A stretch of DNA of 64,000 nucleotides, taken from contig NZ_NKRE01000001.1 of assembly GCF_002705925.1 (NCBI RefSeq), positions 1,495,238 through 1,559,237 of the forward strand, written 5' to 3'. Shown piece after piece: positions 44,236 to 53,200 of this stretch (the first letter of the stretch is position 1; the number at the start of each line of letters is the position of its first letter). Source of the stretch: Mycobacterium ostraviense (GTDB lineage Bacteria > Actinomycetota > Actinomycetes > Mycobacteriales > Mycobacteriaceae). The translations under genes were made by a program, and so were the position numbers. A model generated the notes under the pieces. The model did not search any database, was not told the DNA's origin, and worked only from the letters and a program-made list of their open reading frames with translations.

Positions 44236-45591
44236 GTGTCCCAGATGTCCCGCCGGAGGTTTCTGGCGGCAACGGCGGGTTTGACCTGCGCCGTCGGTAC
44301 CGGCGCGACGGTCGGGTGCGCCAAGACAGCGCCTCCGGACAACAAGGCGGTCCTGGTCATCGGCGCCGGCATGGCGGGTTTGGCGGCCGCGCGCAGTCTT
44401 GCCGACGCGGGTTGGCCGGTACGGGTGATCGAAGCCCGCAATCGGATTGGCGGCCGGGTGAATACCACCCGCGACTGGGGTGCGCCGCTGGAAATGGGCG
44501 CGTCGTGGATTCACGGCACGACGAACAATCCGCTGGTGGAGTTGGCGCGCAACGTACAGGCGCAACTCGCGCCGACCGACTACAACCAGGCGGCGAAACT
44601 GGTGATCGATCCTCGCCTACAGCCGATCGACTACCACGAGGCGACCTGGCGCGCGCTCGTGGCCCAGGCACGTGACGAGGTCGACGGCGGGAGTCTGGGT
44701 GCCGCCGTCAACGCCCAGGCGGAGCGCGACGAGTTGTCCGATGGCGAGCGCGCCCAATTGGCCTACTACGTCAACACCGAAATCGAAGACGAGTGCGCCG
44801 CGGATGCAGACCAGCTCTCCGCCACGACGTTCGACCGGGGCACCTATACCGGCGGGCCACAGGTGGTCATCACCAGCGGATACGATGCCGTGCCACGCTC
44901 GCTCGCCGACGGGCTGCCCGTCGTCCTCAATACCGCGGTCACATCGGTGGTGCGACAAGGTAATTCGGTGATCGTGCGAGCCGGTGACCGGTCCTTCGAA
45001 GGACCCGCCGCCATCCTCACCGTTCCGCTCGGCGTGCTGCAAGCCGGGGCGATAACCTTCGATCCGCCGCTTCCAGACGGACACGCACACTCCTTGCGGG
45101 CGTTGGGATTTGGCGTACTGTCCAAGAGTTACTTCCGCTTCGCGCAGCGGACCTGGGACCTGGAAAACGCGTTCTACCAATTTCTGGGCGCCGACGGCGG
45201 GATGTGGGCGCAGTGGCTGACGTTGCCGGCCGCCGCCGGGCCGATCGTGTTGGCTTTCAACGCCGGTCACCGCGGCCGGTACGTGGAGTCGGCGGCACCC
45301 GGTGAGTTGATGGCCGGCGCGCTGCCCATCGCCCGGCAGTTGTTCGGCAACGACATCGCGCTCGTCGACGTCAAATCGTCGAACTGGACCCTCGATCCCT
45401 ATGCCCTCGGCTCGTACTCGTTCCATGCGCCGGGTTCCGGTCTCGACGATCGCCGCCGGCTGCAGGAACCGATCGACGACCGGCTCTACCTCGCCGGCGA
45501 AGCCGTCGGCGAGGACAATCCCGCCACCGTGCACGGCGCCCTGCTCAGTGGCCGACACGCCGCGGCCGAATTGATGCACCGCCTGCAATGA
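44236..45591 (+). CDS. Exported flavin amine oxidase with twin-arginine lipoprotein signal
   Basis: A 451-residue FAD amine oxidase. The N-terminus MSQMSRRRFLAATAGL holds a twin-arginine motif (SRRRFLA), then a hydrophobic stretch and the lipobox-like TVGC with cysteine near residue 28. This points to Tat export and lipid anchoring on the outer face of the membrane. FAD motif VLVIGAGMAGLAAARSLADA follows at about 40-59, then IEARNRIGGRV. The C-terminal FAD motif is LYLAGEAVGEDNPATVHGAL. It is a second, diverged relative of the cytoplasmic AofH 1.1 kb away. Polyamine or other primary-amine oxidation outside the membrane is likely; the substrate is not defined. Confidence 0.9.
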   Translation: MSQMSRRRFLAATAGLTCAVGTGATVGCAKTAPPDNKAVLVIGAGMAGLAAARSLADAGWPVRVIEARNRIGGRVNTTRDWGAPLEMGASWIHGTTNNPLVELARNVQAQLAPTDYNQAAKLVIDPRLQPIDYHEATWRALVAQARDEVDGGSLGAAVNAQAERDELSDGERAQLAYYVNTEIEDECAADADQLSATTFDRGTYTGGPQVVITSGYDAVPRSLADGLPVVLNTAVTSVVRQGNSVIVRAGDRSFEGPAAILTVPLGVLQAGAITFDPPLPDGHAHSLRALGFGVLSKSYFRFAQRTWDLENAFYQFLGADGGMWAQWLTLPAAAGPIVLAFNAGHRGRYVESAAPGELMAGALPIARQLFGNDIALVDVKSSNWTLDPYALGSYSFHAPGSGLDDRRRLQEPIDDRLYLAGEAVGEDNPATVHGALLSGRHAAAELMHRLQ

Positions 45592-45609
45592 CGTTGCCGG
45601 CGTGGCCGG

Positions 45610-46041
45610 TCAATAGTCTTCCAGCGCGGCCACGTTGCGCCAGCTCGGCCATGTCGTCTCCCAGATCCGATGGATTCGACCGTTGCGGTACGCGGCGATG
45701 AGCACAACCTCTATCCGGGTCGGCTGCTCGCCGGGGCGAGACGTGGTAATCCATAACCGTCCCGCCACCTTGTCGGGGGCCGCGACCCACGCCTGCTCGT
45801 CGTACTCGACCGTGTAGCTGATGTCGGTGGCATAGACATTGCGGTGACTGTCGCGGAATTCGGCGAAACTCTGACTCAGTCCGTCGGAGTACATCAAGAA
45901 GTCGGGGTCGTAGTAGCGCTCGAAGAGATCAGCGTTCTTGGCCACGACCACACGGTCGAACATCTCGCGAAGCAGCGCCACCGACACCGGCCGATGGTAG
46001 CCGAGTTCGGAAGTGCTACGACTGCGGCCCGCCCGACTCAC
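45610..46041 (-). CDS. NTF2/SnoaL-like protein
   Basis: A 143-residue protein with an NTF2-like cone fold: helical start [20 protein letters not shown], then [14 protein letters not shown], a typical early segment, and closing strands [25 protein letters not shown] 46041 overlaps the stop of the DUF2652 gene by 4 bp, so the pair is translationally coupled. The first ~18 residues are basic and may not be part of the fold. Such proteins bind or isomerise small polyketide-like or steroid ligands; no catalytic residue pattern lets me choose. Confidence 0.78.
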   Translation of the reverse strand: MSRAGRSRSTSELGYHRPVSVALLREMFDRVVVAKNADLFERYYDPDFLMYSDGLSQSFAEFRDSHRNVYATDISYTVEYDEQAWVAAPDKVAGRLWITTSRPGEQPTRIEVVLIAAYRNGRIHRIWETTWPSWRNVAALEDY

Positions 46042-46766
46042 GCGGGCAGCTCTTGCGCGCCGCGATCAAGGTTGTGGAATTGCGCGCAGGGCTCTTTTGC
46101 CCCCAGCATGAAGGGCAGTGCCTTCGCCCCGAACCCCAGCTTCGCCGAGAGCCGGCCGAAGAAGCCGCGTTCCGCCACCACGGGCCGCACCTCGGACGTG
46201 GCCAGATCGATATAGTAGGTCGAGGTTTGGCCGATGCCCTCGAAATCGTGGGTCAACGCAATCGCGAGCATGCGCATCGACTCATCGAGGCATCCTGCCA
46301 CCACGTCGGTCATCAGCACGTACTCCGACACCGGCACCAGGTTCTTCAGCATCCGGTGCACCAGGATGACGTCGACGCCGGCGAGTTCGACCCGGCGCTT
46401 GACCTTCTGCTCGGCGACGTCGCCCTCGTGAGTGACGAACTTGAGCCACAAGTTGTCGAGTTGCGAGCAGCTCTGACAGTCGCAGGCGATATCCTTCTTC
46501 AGCCTTTCCCGCCGCGCCAGGAAGGCTTGCCGCATCGTCGCTATCCGTTCGCACACAATGACTTTGGCGTTGCCACCGGGCGCCCAGAAGAATGCGGCAT
46601 CGCCCTCCAGCTTGGCCAGCTTGAGACCTTTTCCGGCGTCGATGACCGCTTCGAGCAGCTCGGCCACCGTCTGCTGCGCGTGCACCAGGTGCAGGCGGTT
46701 CCAACTCATGTAGTGCGTGTATCCGCCGATGTCGGCAATGAGTAGCACGGCACGCCTAACGGCCAT
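46038..46766 (-). CDS. DUF2652 family protein, nucleotide-cyclase-like fold
   Basis: A 242-residue protein of the DUF2652 type. The start [14 protein letters not shown] resembles the first metal-binding strand of class III adenylate cyclases (FADIxGFT), and [14 protein letters not shown] resembles the second (KxxGD). The central segment CDCQSCSQL holds three clustered cysteines, which could bind metal. The final ~45 residues resemble an LRLKFG-type extension. Full cyclase activity is doubtful because the later transition-state residues are not evident. It is translated with the NTF2-like gene that follows. Confidence 0.82.
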   Translation of the reverse strand: MAVRRAVLLIADIGGYTHYMSWNRLHLVHAQQTVAELLEAVIDAGKGLKLAKLEGDAAFFWAPGGNAKVIVCERIATMRQAFLARRERLKKDIACDCQSCSQLDNLWLKFVTHEGDVAEQKVKRRVELAGVDVILVHRMLKNLVPVSEYVLMTDVVAGCLDESMRMLAIALTHDFEGIGQTSTYYIDLATSEVRPVVAERGFFGRLSAKLGFGAKALPFMLGAKEPCAQFHNLDRGAQELPA

Positions 46767-46861
46767 GAAACCGGCATTTTAGTAGGTTTGATCCGATCCA
46801 GTCGATTCTGGCCCGCGCGAGGACCGTTGGCGCCGCACTGGACCGTGCCCCCGGGCCGCGG

Positions 46862-47095
46862 TCAGGAGGCCTTGGTGTACCTGCGGACCAATTCACCGTC
46901 GCCGAAGGTGCTCACGTAGTCCAGGCCGGCGTCGTCGCGGCCGAAAAACGTCCATTGCTTCGGGCTTCTATTCGGCTCACTGATCAGCTTGACCTTGAAG
47001 GGAACGTGAGTCGGGCGCACGGTGCCGATGACGTCACCGATCCGGATCTCCGACGGATGAATTTGCGGTGCGTCCCGCCAGTTCTGTATGGCCAT
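46862..47095 (-). CDS. Small conserved-looking protein
   Basis: A 77-residue soluble protein starting MAIQNWRDAPQIHPSEIRIG and ending GELVRRYTKAS, with an even mix of charged and aromatic residues. The ATG at 47095 is preferred over the one at 47104 because AAAGG lies 9 nt upstream; the longer start would begin right at the ribosome binding site. No family is recognised. The balanced composition, good ribosome binding site and lack of overlap suggest a real gene. Confidence 0.65.
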   Translation of the reverse strand: MAIQNWRDAPQIHPSEIRIGDVIGTVRPTHVPFKVKLISEPNRSPKQWTFFGRDDAGLDYVSTFGDGELVRRYTKAS

Positions 47096-47294
47096 GTGAT
47101 ACATCCTTTCTTACGAGCGTCGGCGCGACGCAGCTATAGCGCAGTCCCGCACCGAGCATGATGCGGGGCGCGGTGGTGGGTTGCCCAAGAGTCCGAGGGT
47201 CAACGAAACCGCCGGTTGGTCACGGTCGGACCGCACGTCGAAAAGTATTGCCGCTGAGCGGCGTTGCGCGGTTGGCGAGGTACCCATCAAGCCG

Positions 47295-47822
47295 TCACGA
47301 ATGCATATCGGCCGGAGCGGCGTGCGCGGCCGCATCGTCCTGCACACGTCCGCATTGTGCGCTTTCGGCACGAGCAGCACGCAGGATGTCGCCGCAGGTC
47401 TGGAATTCCTGGGTGTCCCGCTCCTCACCCATGGCGGGCAGGCCCGCACATCTGCGCAACACCATCTTGGCCAGAGCCGCTGACGTGCGGCACGGTACCA
47501 CCAGCAGATTCGCCGAGGCCCGGCTGCCGGTGATCGTCATCAGTCGCTGGCGTGCGACAACCCGGCCGCGCTCACCCCTGTCACCTGCCCCGGGACGGTT
47601 CAGCGCGTCGAGATCAGGCGAGCTTTCCAGCGAGGACCAGTTGACGGTGATGGCGGTGATCTTGCCCAACCGCGTGCGCAGCGCATCAACCAGCTCGGGA
47701 AGCTCGCGTGCTATCGAGGCCGTGTGCGGCCACCACGCCCCGTCAAGCGGCGCACCCAGCTCAATCGCCAAGGCAACCCGCACCGGGCTGGCCAGGCGCC
47801 GCCCGCCCACTGCTCCGTTCAT
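47295..47822 (-). CDS. DUF5994 family protein
   Basis: A 175-residue protein with the DUF5994 pattern: LDGAWWPHTASIARELPELV followed by DALRTRLGKITAITVNWSSL and the strand LMTITGSRASANLLVVPCRT. Actinobacterial members are small proteins of unknown function, often near stress or regulatory genes. The ATG at 47822 precedes the conserved region; the frame is open to 47990, so a longer protein is possible. The C-terminal ~25 residues (after AARAES) look unstructured. It is next to the block of broken genes but appears intact. Confidence 0.6.
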   Translation of the reverse strand: MNGAVGGRRLASPVRVALAIELGAPLDGAWWPHTASIARELPELVDALRTRLGKITAITVNWSSLESSPDLDALNRPGAGDRGERGRVVARQRLMTITGSRASANLLVVPCRTSAALAKMVLRRCAGLPAMGEERDTQEFQTCGDILRAARAESAQCGRVQDDAAAHAAPADMHS

Positions 47823-48199
47823 GGCGTTGACATTGCCCCGACGGAAACCCGCGTTATATGGCCGTGGCCCAGCGACATCGTCACTGCAACCGCTCGACCC
47901 GTGCGCAACTCGCGATGATCCATCGACGACCCCTTCACTTCGGCCAGACCCGGCACACACGTGTGGGGATCGACAAACGAAGCCAGTCACAGACCGTTGG
48001 TTGCGATGTGGTCGCGAACCCGAGATCAGAGCTGGCTACGAAAGAAAACCTCACTATGGACACTACACCCACCGCGGCGGTAACCGCACCGGGTTGAGTG
48101 ATCAGGTGACGACCCGGTCGTTGTGGCTTTCGGGCCCGCCGCACCGGCCTGCGACGCAACGGTCGTCGTGACCGGGCGTTGCGGTGGTCCGACGTATGC

Positions 48200-48502
48200 G
48201 CTGTCCATCGGGTGGCAGGTACCGGGCAGTTTCGTCAACTGCGACAGCAGGGATCGGTCGAGCCCGCGGGCAGCGCGTTCCTGTTGGGTGAATTCCGTCA
48301 GCTGCTGACCGGTGGGCAATTCACCATGCCACAGCAGGTAAGCGACCTGCTCAAAGCTGCAGTGCGCGGCGAGGTCCTGGACCGGGTAACCGCGGTAGGT
48401 CAGCGAATTGGTCTCCGGAACCACCTCGGAGATGGAGGTGGTGTCCACCACCACCCCGGCCAGACCCTTGAAGATGCGGGGCTTGTCTTCGATGGCACTC
48501 AT
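48200..48502 (-). pseudogene. prpC-like 2-methylcitrate synthase, N-terminal fragment
   Basis: Frame from ATG 48502, with AAGGAG upstream, reads MSAIEDKPRIFKGLAGVVVD and continues through YRGYPVQDLAAHCSFEQVAY to CHPMDS. This is the N-terminal ~100 residues of methylcitrate synthase/citrate synthase GltA1. The match ends at about 48200; the remaining ~270 residues, including the catalytic histidines and aspartate, are absent. The ORF runs on to 48026 with unrelated sequence. Methylcitrate synthase joins propionyl-CoA and oxaloacetate. This copy cannot be functional; a full prp operon may exist elsewhere in the genome. Confidence 0.88.
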
Positions 48503-48631
48503 CGGGTGACTCCTTTCCAGTCGTCCGTTGTGGTAGCGGCGGGATTGCTGCGACGCGAAGCACTAATGCAGACAACGGCATTCGGCGGGCCGCTCAGCGG
48601 CCACGGACAGGGTGGCCAAGCTACCGGTTGG

Positions 48632-48880
48632 TCAGAAAATCCCCGGCGGAATCGCCGGTGCCTGGTCCAGATTCGCTATCGGGTTGAGCGCGCCGAGACG
48701 GCCCGGCTGCAGCTCCGGCAGACCTTGCACCGCCGACAGGAACCGCCGCTGCTCGGCGCCGTCGATCACGCCGCCGGCCAGCGCGGTGAACTTGGCCACG
48801 TACTGCGGGCGGGCAAACGGCTTGGCGCCCAACGGGTGAGCATCGGACAACGGCCAGCTCGTCGACGATCACCTCACCGC
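48632..48880 (-). pseudogene. prpD-like 2-methylcitrate dehydratase, C-terminal fragment
   Basis: The minus-strand frame 48632-48850 reads SDAHPLGAKPFARPQYVAKF and ends NLDQAPAIPPGIF, the C-terminus of MmgE/PrpD proteins. The preceding residues EVIVDELAV (to about 48878) continue the match in another frame, so there is also a one-base frameshift near 48845. The remaining ~400 N-terminal residues are missing and replaced by MMPL sequence. A 129-bp gap separates it from the prpC fragment, the same order (prpD then prpC) as M. tuberculosis Rv1130-Rv1131. Confidence 0.82.
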
Positions 48881-49775
48881 TGTTGAGCAGGAACACCAGC
48901 ACCACGGTGATCAACACGATGAACGTGAGCACCACCGGCAGCCGGGTCGCTATGGCATGCACGCTGTCGCGATTGCTTTGTGCCACACCGGCCAGCTGCA
49001 CCGGCCTGCCTGCCGGTGTCGGAACCGCGTGCAGCCGGTCAAGCTGAACCGCCGAGGCGGCCGGGTACAGCGGCGCGGTACTGCCGACCGTCACGAAGGC
49101 ACTGCGGTCCTTGATTCCGCTGGGCGCTGCGGGCGGACCGGCCAGCCTGCCATGGACGAACGTGCCGCCCGGCGATGTCACCGAGGACACGTCTGGCACC
49201 CGCGACAGCGCGGCGGCGTAAGCATCCAGGCCGGCCGGACTCAGACCGGTCGCCTCCGGGAGCAGCACGCTGATGTCGGGAATCGCGTTGCCCCGCAAAG
49301 TCATTGCGTAGCTGGTCGCCGACCTGCCGGGCCGAAGCCGAGGCGGGCAGTATCCGGTCGTCGGCAAAGCCCCACCGCGCCCGGTGAAATGGTGAGCCGA
49401 GCAGCAGCAGCAGCAGCAGTGCGGTGACGGCGAGACCGACCGGCACCGCGTGCCGCATCACGGATTTCGTCCATCGATACCACGACCATTGCTGAAACGA
49501 TGTCGGTCGGCGTGGCACCCCCAGAGGATCCGGCGCAGCACCGGGCGCACGTCCAACGAGTCGAGGCGGCCATCCAGCAGCACGATCGCCGCCGGCGTCA
49601 CGACGATCGCCGCCGCCGCAAACGCGACCACGGCGACCCCCGCGTAGCCGAACGATTTCAGGAAATACTGCGGGAACAGCACCAGGGTCGCCATCGACAG
49701 CGCGACCGTCATCGCCGAGAACACCACCGTTCGGCCCGCCGTGGTCATCGCGCGAATCAGCGTCCCCAGCGATGT
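48870..49775 (-). pseudogene. MMPL-family lipid transporter remnant, multiply frameshifted
   Basis: MMPL proteins are RND-type transporters of mycobacterial envelope lipids. Pieces in three frames follow MMPL order. GTLIRAMTTAGRTVVFSAMT and SMATLVLFPQYFLKSFGYAG (about 49770-49600) come first. A mid-membrane segment SVMRHAVPVGLAVTALLLLL with DDRILPASASARQVGDQLRN follows (about 49480-49310). Then comes the second periplasmic region ISVLLPEATGLSPAGLDAYA through VVLTFIVLITVVLVFLLNSG (about 49300-48880). At least two frameshifts and truncation at both ends make it non-functional. It is fused upstream to an NRPS piece and downstream to the PrpD piece. Confidence 0.85.
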
Positions 49776-50800
49776 GGTGCACCGTGATCACCAGCACGTG
49801 CTCTCGATCGGCGATCCTGAAAAGCCTTGCCCGCAACGGGATTAGTTAGACAAGTCGAACGGGTGACGCGCCGAATCCGGGATGGCTTCATCCAGCCGGG
49901 AGGCCGGCCATTCGGCGGCATCGATGACCTGCCAACCGAAGTCGGCCCTTTCGGCGGAAAGGACCAGCTGCTGCGGTATCCCGTCGACCGCCGAAAACAC
50001 CGTGCGTAGGCTTTCGTGGCGGGCCACCACATCGGCCACCGCCGCATTCAGCGCGTCGGTATCAAGCGGCCCGCGCAGCCGCAATGCCACTGCCCTGTTG
50101 TAGACCGGCGAGGGTCCCTGCAACTGGTGGATGAACCACAACCGGCGTTGCGCAAACGACAGCGGCACCGCCGCAGGTCGCTCAACTGCCCGCAGCGGCC
50201 GCAGCCGTCCCGAGTCGCCAACGCGAGATGCCAACTGGGCCACCGTCGGCTCGTTGAAAAGAGTGCCCACCTTGAGATCGGTGCCCAGAGCCGCATTGAC
50301 CGCGGCGATGGCCCGCATCGCCGACAGCGAATCGCCGCCGAGGTCGAAAAACGACTCATCCACCCCGACGTGCTCCACACCGAGCACGCAGGCGTAGATG
50401 CCGGTCAGCACCTGCTCGATCGCGAGGTAGCGATCGCCGTCCTGGCGTTCCGGAGCCGGCAGGGCGGGCGGCGTCGAGTTCGCCATCGAGTGTCACGGGC
50501 AACGGCTCCACCACCACCACGGCAGCCGGCACCAGGTAGGACGGCAACCGCTCTGCCAATGCCGCCCGCGCTGCGGCGGGATCGACCACTCCGGTGACCG
50601 ACTCGGTGACATAACCCACCAGACGCCGGTCGCCGGGACGGTCCTCGCGGGTGATCACCACCGCCTGATTCACCCCGGCCAGCTCGGCTAGCGCCGCCTG
50701 GACCTCACCGAACTCGATGCCGTCCGGGCGGATCTTGGCCTGCCCATCGGCATACCCCACATACCGCAGCCGCCGATCCCGCTTCATCCGGACTCCACCG
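49757..50800 (-). pseudogene. Non-ribosomal peptide synthetase remnant (A end, carrier, partial C domain)
   Basis: Three consecutive NRPS pieces lie in two or three frames. First is the C-terminal part of an adenylation domain (LRYVGYADGQAKIRPDGIEF, AALAELAGVNQAVVITREDR, about 50770-50480). Second is a complete-looking carrier domain with the phosphopantetheine serine in FFDLGGDSLSAMR (about 50350-50300). Third is the first ~150 residues of a condensation domain (PLSFAQRRLWFIHQLQGPSP, ARHESLRTVFSAVDGIPQQL) ending at the catalytic motif HHIAGD near 49770, where MMPL sequence takes over. Frameshifts near 50480 and 49842 break translation. It follows the MbtH-like gene directly, the usual order for NRPS loci. 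Confidence 0.87.
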
Positions 50801-50807
50801 GGATGGC

Positions 50808-51038
50808 TTAGGAATCGGAAGTCGGCCTCTGCGCTAGCCTCTCGCGCAGACTCTTCGGCCTGATATCGGTCCAGTTCTGTTCGACATAGTCCAGGCACTC
50901 GGCCCGGGTGGCCTCACCGTGAACGACCCGCCAACCGGCCGGAATATCGGCGAACACCGGCCACAGGCTGTGTTGCTCCTCGTCGTTGACCAGGACGAAG
51001 AAGCTACCGTTGTCGTCGTCGAACGGATTGACACTCAC
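50808..51038 (-). CDS. MbtH-like protein (intact)
   Basis: A 76-residue MbtH-family protein. These small proteins bind NRPS adenylation domains and are needed for their solubility or activity. The family signature is complete: [20 protein letters not shown], then [20 protein letters not shown] and [18 protein letters not shown], including the conserved tryptophans. The GTG start has GGAG 5 nt upstream. It is immediately upstream of a broken NRPS gene, so its original partner is gone. It may now serve other NRPS enzymes (for example mycobactin synthesis) or be awaiting loss. Confidence 0.93.
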   Translation of the reverse strand: MSVNPFDDDNGSFFVLVNDEEQHSLWPVFADIPAGWRVVHGEATRAECLDYVEQNWTDIRPKSLRERLAQRPTSDS

Positions 51039-51242
51039 TCGTTCTCCTCACGGCCCAGTAGAGACAGGTCAAAGCCAAACCGGCGCGGAACCGTTCTTGT
51101 GGTAGAGCGGTGTGTCGAGATCACCGATCGGCGACGTCAATTTAGCACCGATACCATTCAATTCGGCGGTTAAATTTAATTGACTCCCGTTACCTGTGCG
51201 GGCGTCGACGGTCGCCGCCGGGATATAGCCGGCGGTAACGGG

Positions 51243-52169
51243 TCAACCGCCCAGCGGCTGCGACAGCGCCACGGGCCGGTCGGCGATGGTCACGTCACGT
51301 CCCGCGCCGGCCGCCATGGTGGCGGCCTCACCGCGCGCCAAGGCGACCGTCGCGATGATCACCACCACCGCCGAGGCCACCAGCAACAGCCACTCCGGGC
51401 CGTCGGCCTCCAACGTCTCACCGAGCACGGTGACCCCCAGCACCGAGGCCACCACCGGTTTGGCCACCGTCAGCGTCGGCAATGAAGCGGTCAGGGCGCC
51501 GGCGCGAAACGCCGATTGCTGGAAGATCATCCCGCCCAGCGCGGCCAGCACCCAGCCGTACAACTCGGGTGTGCGCACCAGGTTGTCGGTACCGTGTTCG
51601 AGCACGTCAACGATGCCCTTGGTGAGCACCGCGAACAGCGCCAACGAGGAACCCGACACCACCGCCAGCAGCACCGCCGCAGCGGGACGATCCGCCAAGA
51701 TCCGGGCGCCCAGCACACACAATCCCAAGGCCGGGCCCAGCACCGCGGCCACCGCGATCCAGGCTTGCACCGAGCCCCGGGAGTGGCCGGCGGTGGGATC
51801 CCCAGCCGTGATGAGTGTCGCCAACGCCGCAGCCAGCAACACCGCCGACAGCCACTCCCGCCGGGTTATCCGATGATGGGCCAACCGTGCATAGAGGGGC
51901 AGCGCGAACAGCAGCACCGTCACCTGCAGCGCCGTCACCAACATCACTGAGCCCTTGTCGAGGGCCGCGGCGAGCAGACAGTAACTGGCGATGTCGCCCA
52001 GACCGCCCAGCCACCAGCGGGTGTCGCGCAACAACATGCCGAACAGCGCCAGGTAGCCGACGGGTTGGTCGGTGATCTCCTGGGCGGACCGCTGGCGGAT
52101 CACACTGCCGATCGCGGCCGCCAGCGCGGCGCACAACGCGAGAAACCCGGCGATATCCGTATTCGACAT
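51243..52169 (-). CDS. DMT-superfamily (EamA-like) transporter
   Basis: A 308-residue membrane protein with about nine to ten helices in two related halves, typical of drug/metabolite transporters of the DMT superfamily. The N-terminal half has FLALCAALAAAIGSVIRQRS, and the second half includes SLALFAVLTKGIVDVL and SLPTLTVAKPVVASVLGVTV, the latter similar to the conserved C-terminal EamA repeat. ATG 52169 has GAGGAGG 8 nt upstream; the open frame to 52208 is not needed. Substrate unknown. It may have belonged to the adjoining lost NRPS locus, but this is not shown. Confidence 0.85.
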   Translation of the reverse strand: MSNTDIAGFLALCAALAAAIGSVIRQRSAQEITDQPVGYLALFGMLLRDTRWWLGGLGDIASYCLLAAALDKGSVMLVTALQVTVLLFALPLYARLAHHRITRREWLSAVLLAAALATLITAGDPTAGHSRGSVQAWIAVAAVLGPALGLCVLGARILADRPAAAVLLAVVSGSSLALFAVLTKGIVDVLEHGTDNLVRTPELYGWVLAALGGMIFQQSAFRAGALTASLPTLTVAKPVVASVLGVTVLGETLEADGPEWLLLVASAVVVIIATVALARGEAATMAAGAGRDVTIADRPVALSQPLGG

Positions 52170-52318
52170 GGGGCGACCTCCTCGCCGACATCCGGCCCGC
52201 GGCCGCACGTATACCCACTATTCACGTTTCGTTGGCATCGAGTCGACCGTGCACCGAGTTCTCAGCCGTCCCGGCGCCGAAACCGCCTCGCCGGCTTGCA
52301 CACTCGCACACCGTCGCC

Positions 52319-53200
52319 TCAAAGCGGGAACTTGGCGCCGGTCAGCCGTTCGGACAGCTCCCAGAGTGCGACGGCGGTGGCGGCGCGCCTGGCCGACCAG
52401 TTGCGCCAGGTCGGCTGGGTGCGGCCATATAGGCCGAATCGCGGGCCGACGAACGTGTTGCCGGCAAGATCCTGCGACACCGCATACAACGTCTGGCGGG
52501 CACCGAAGTCGGCGTCGGTAGACACCATCCGGTCGACGGCCAAGACCGCCGCGTCCACCACTTTGCGGCCGGAGTTGCCCTGCAGGTTCGTGTGCGACCA
52601 CCCCGGATGGGCGGCCAGCGCGCGCAGCGAGGAGCCGACGGCATCCAGACGCCGCTGCAGCTCGCTGGTGAACAGCAGGTTGGCCAGCTTCGACTGGCCG
52701 TAGGCCAGCCACGCCGAATACGGCCGCGACTGCCAGTTCAGGTCCCTGAGGCTGATGTAGCCGATGTTGTGCAGCAGCGAGGACACCGTCACCACCCGGT
52801 CGGTGAGCTTGGGCAGCAGCAGGTTGGCCAGCGCGAAATGACCGAGGTGATTGGTGGCCATGTGGCCCTCGAATCCGTCGGCGGTCAGCATGTATTGGGC
52901 GGCCATGATGCCGGCGTTGTTGACCAGGACATCGACTTTGCCGATGCCGTCGGCGAAGTCCCGCACCGAGGACAGGTCCTGCAGGTCGAGCCGACGCACC
53001 TCGACGCGACAGGCGCCGGGGTCGGCCATCTGCAGGGCGGCGGCCTCGCCTTTCTCGGTGTTGCGTACCGCCAGGATGACATGGGCACCGACCCGGGCCA
53101 GCTCGCGGGCGGTCACCGCACCCAGGCCGCTGTTGGCGCCGGTGACGATGACGGTGCGTCCGGCGAACGACGGCAGCTCGGCCGCGGTCCACTCCGACAT
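52319..53200 (-). CDS. Short-chain dehydrogenase, retinol-dehydrogenase-like
   Basis: A 293-residue SDR. Cofactor motif TGANSGLGAVTARELARVGA is near 18-37, the NADP-preferring LAVRNTEKG follows, then NNAGIMA, the catalytic serine in VVTVSSLLHNIG, and YGQSKLANLLF as YxxxK. The length and the HPGWSHTNLQG segment match the WWOX/retinol-dehydrogenase-like mycobacterial group. ATG 53200 (MSEWTAAELPSFAGRTVIVT) matches homologues; an in-frame ATG nine codons upstream is possible. Substrate unknown. Confidence 0.9.
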   Translation of the reverse strand: MSEWTAAELPSFAGRTVIVTGANSGLGAVTARELARVGAHVILAVRNTEKGEAAALQMADPGACRVEVRRLDLQDLSSVRDFADGIGKVDVLVNNAGIMAAQYMLTADGFEGHMATNHLGHFALANLLLPKLTDRVVTVSSLLHNIGYISLRDLNWQSRPYSAWLAYGQSKLANLLFTSELQRRLDAVGSSLRALAAHPGWSHTNLQGNSGRKVVDAAVLAVDRMVSTDADFGARQTLYAVSQDLAGNTFVGPRFGLYGRTQPTWRNWSARRAATAVALWELSERLTGAKFPL

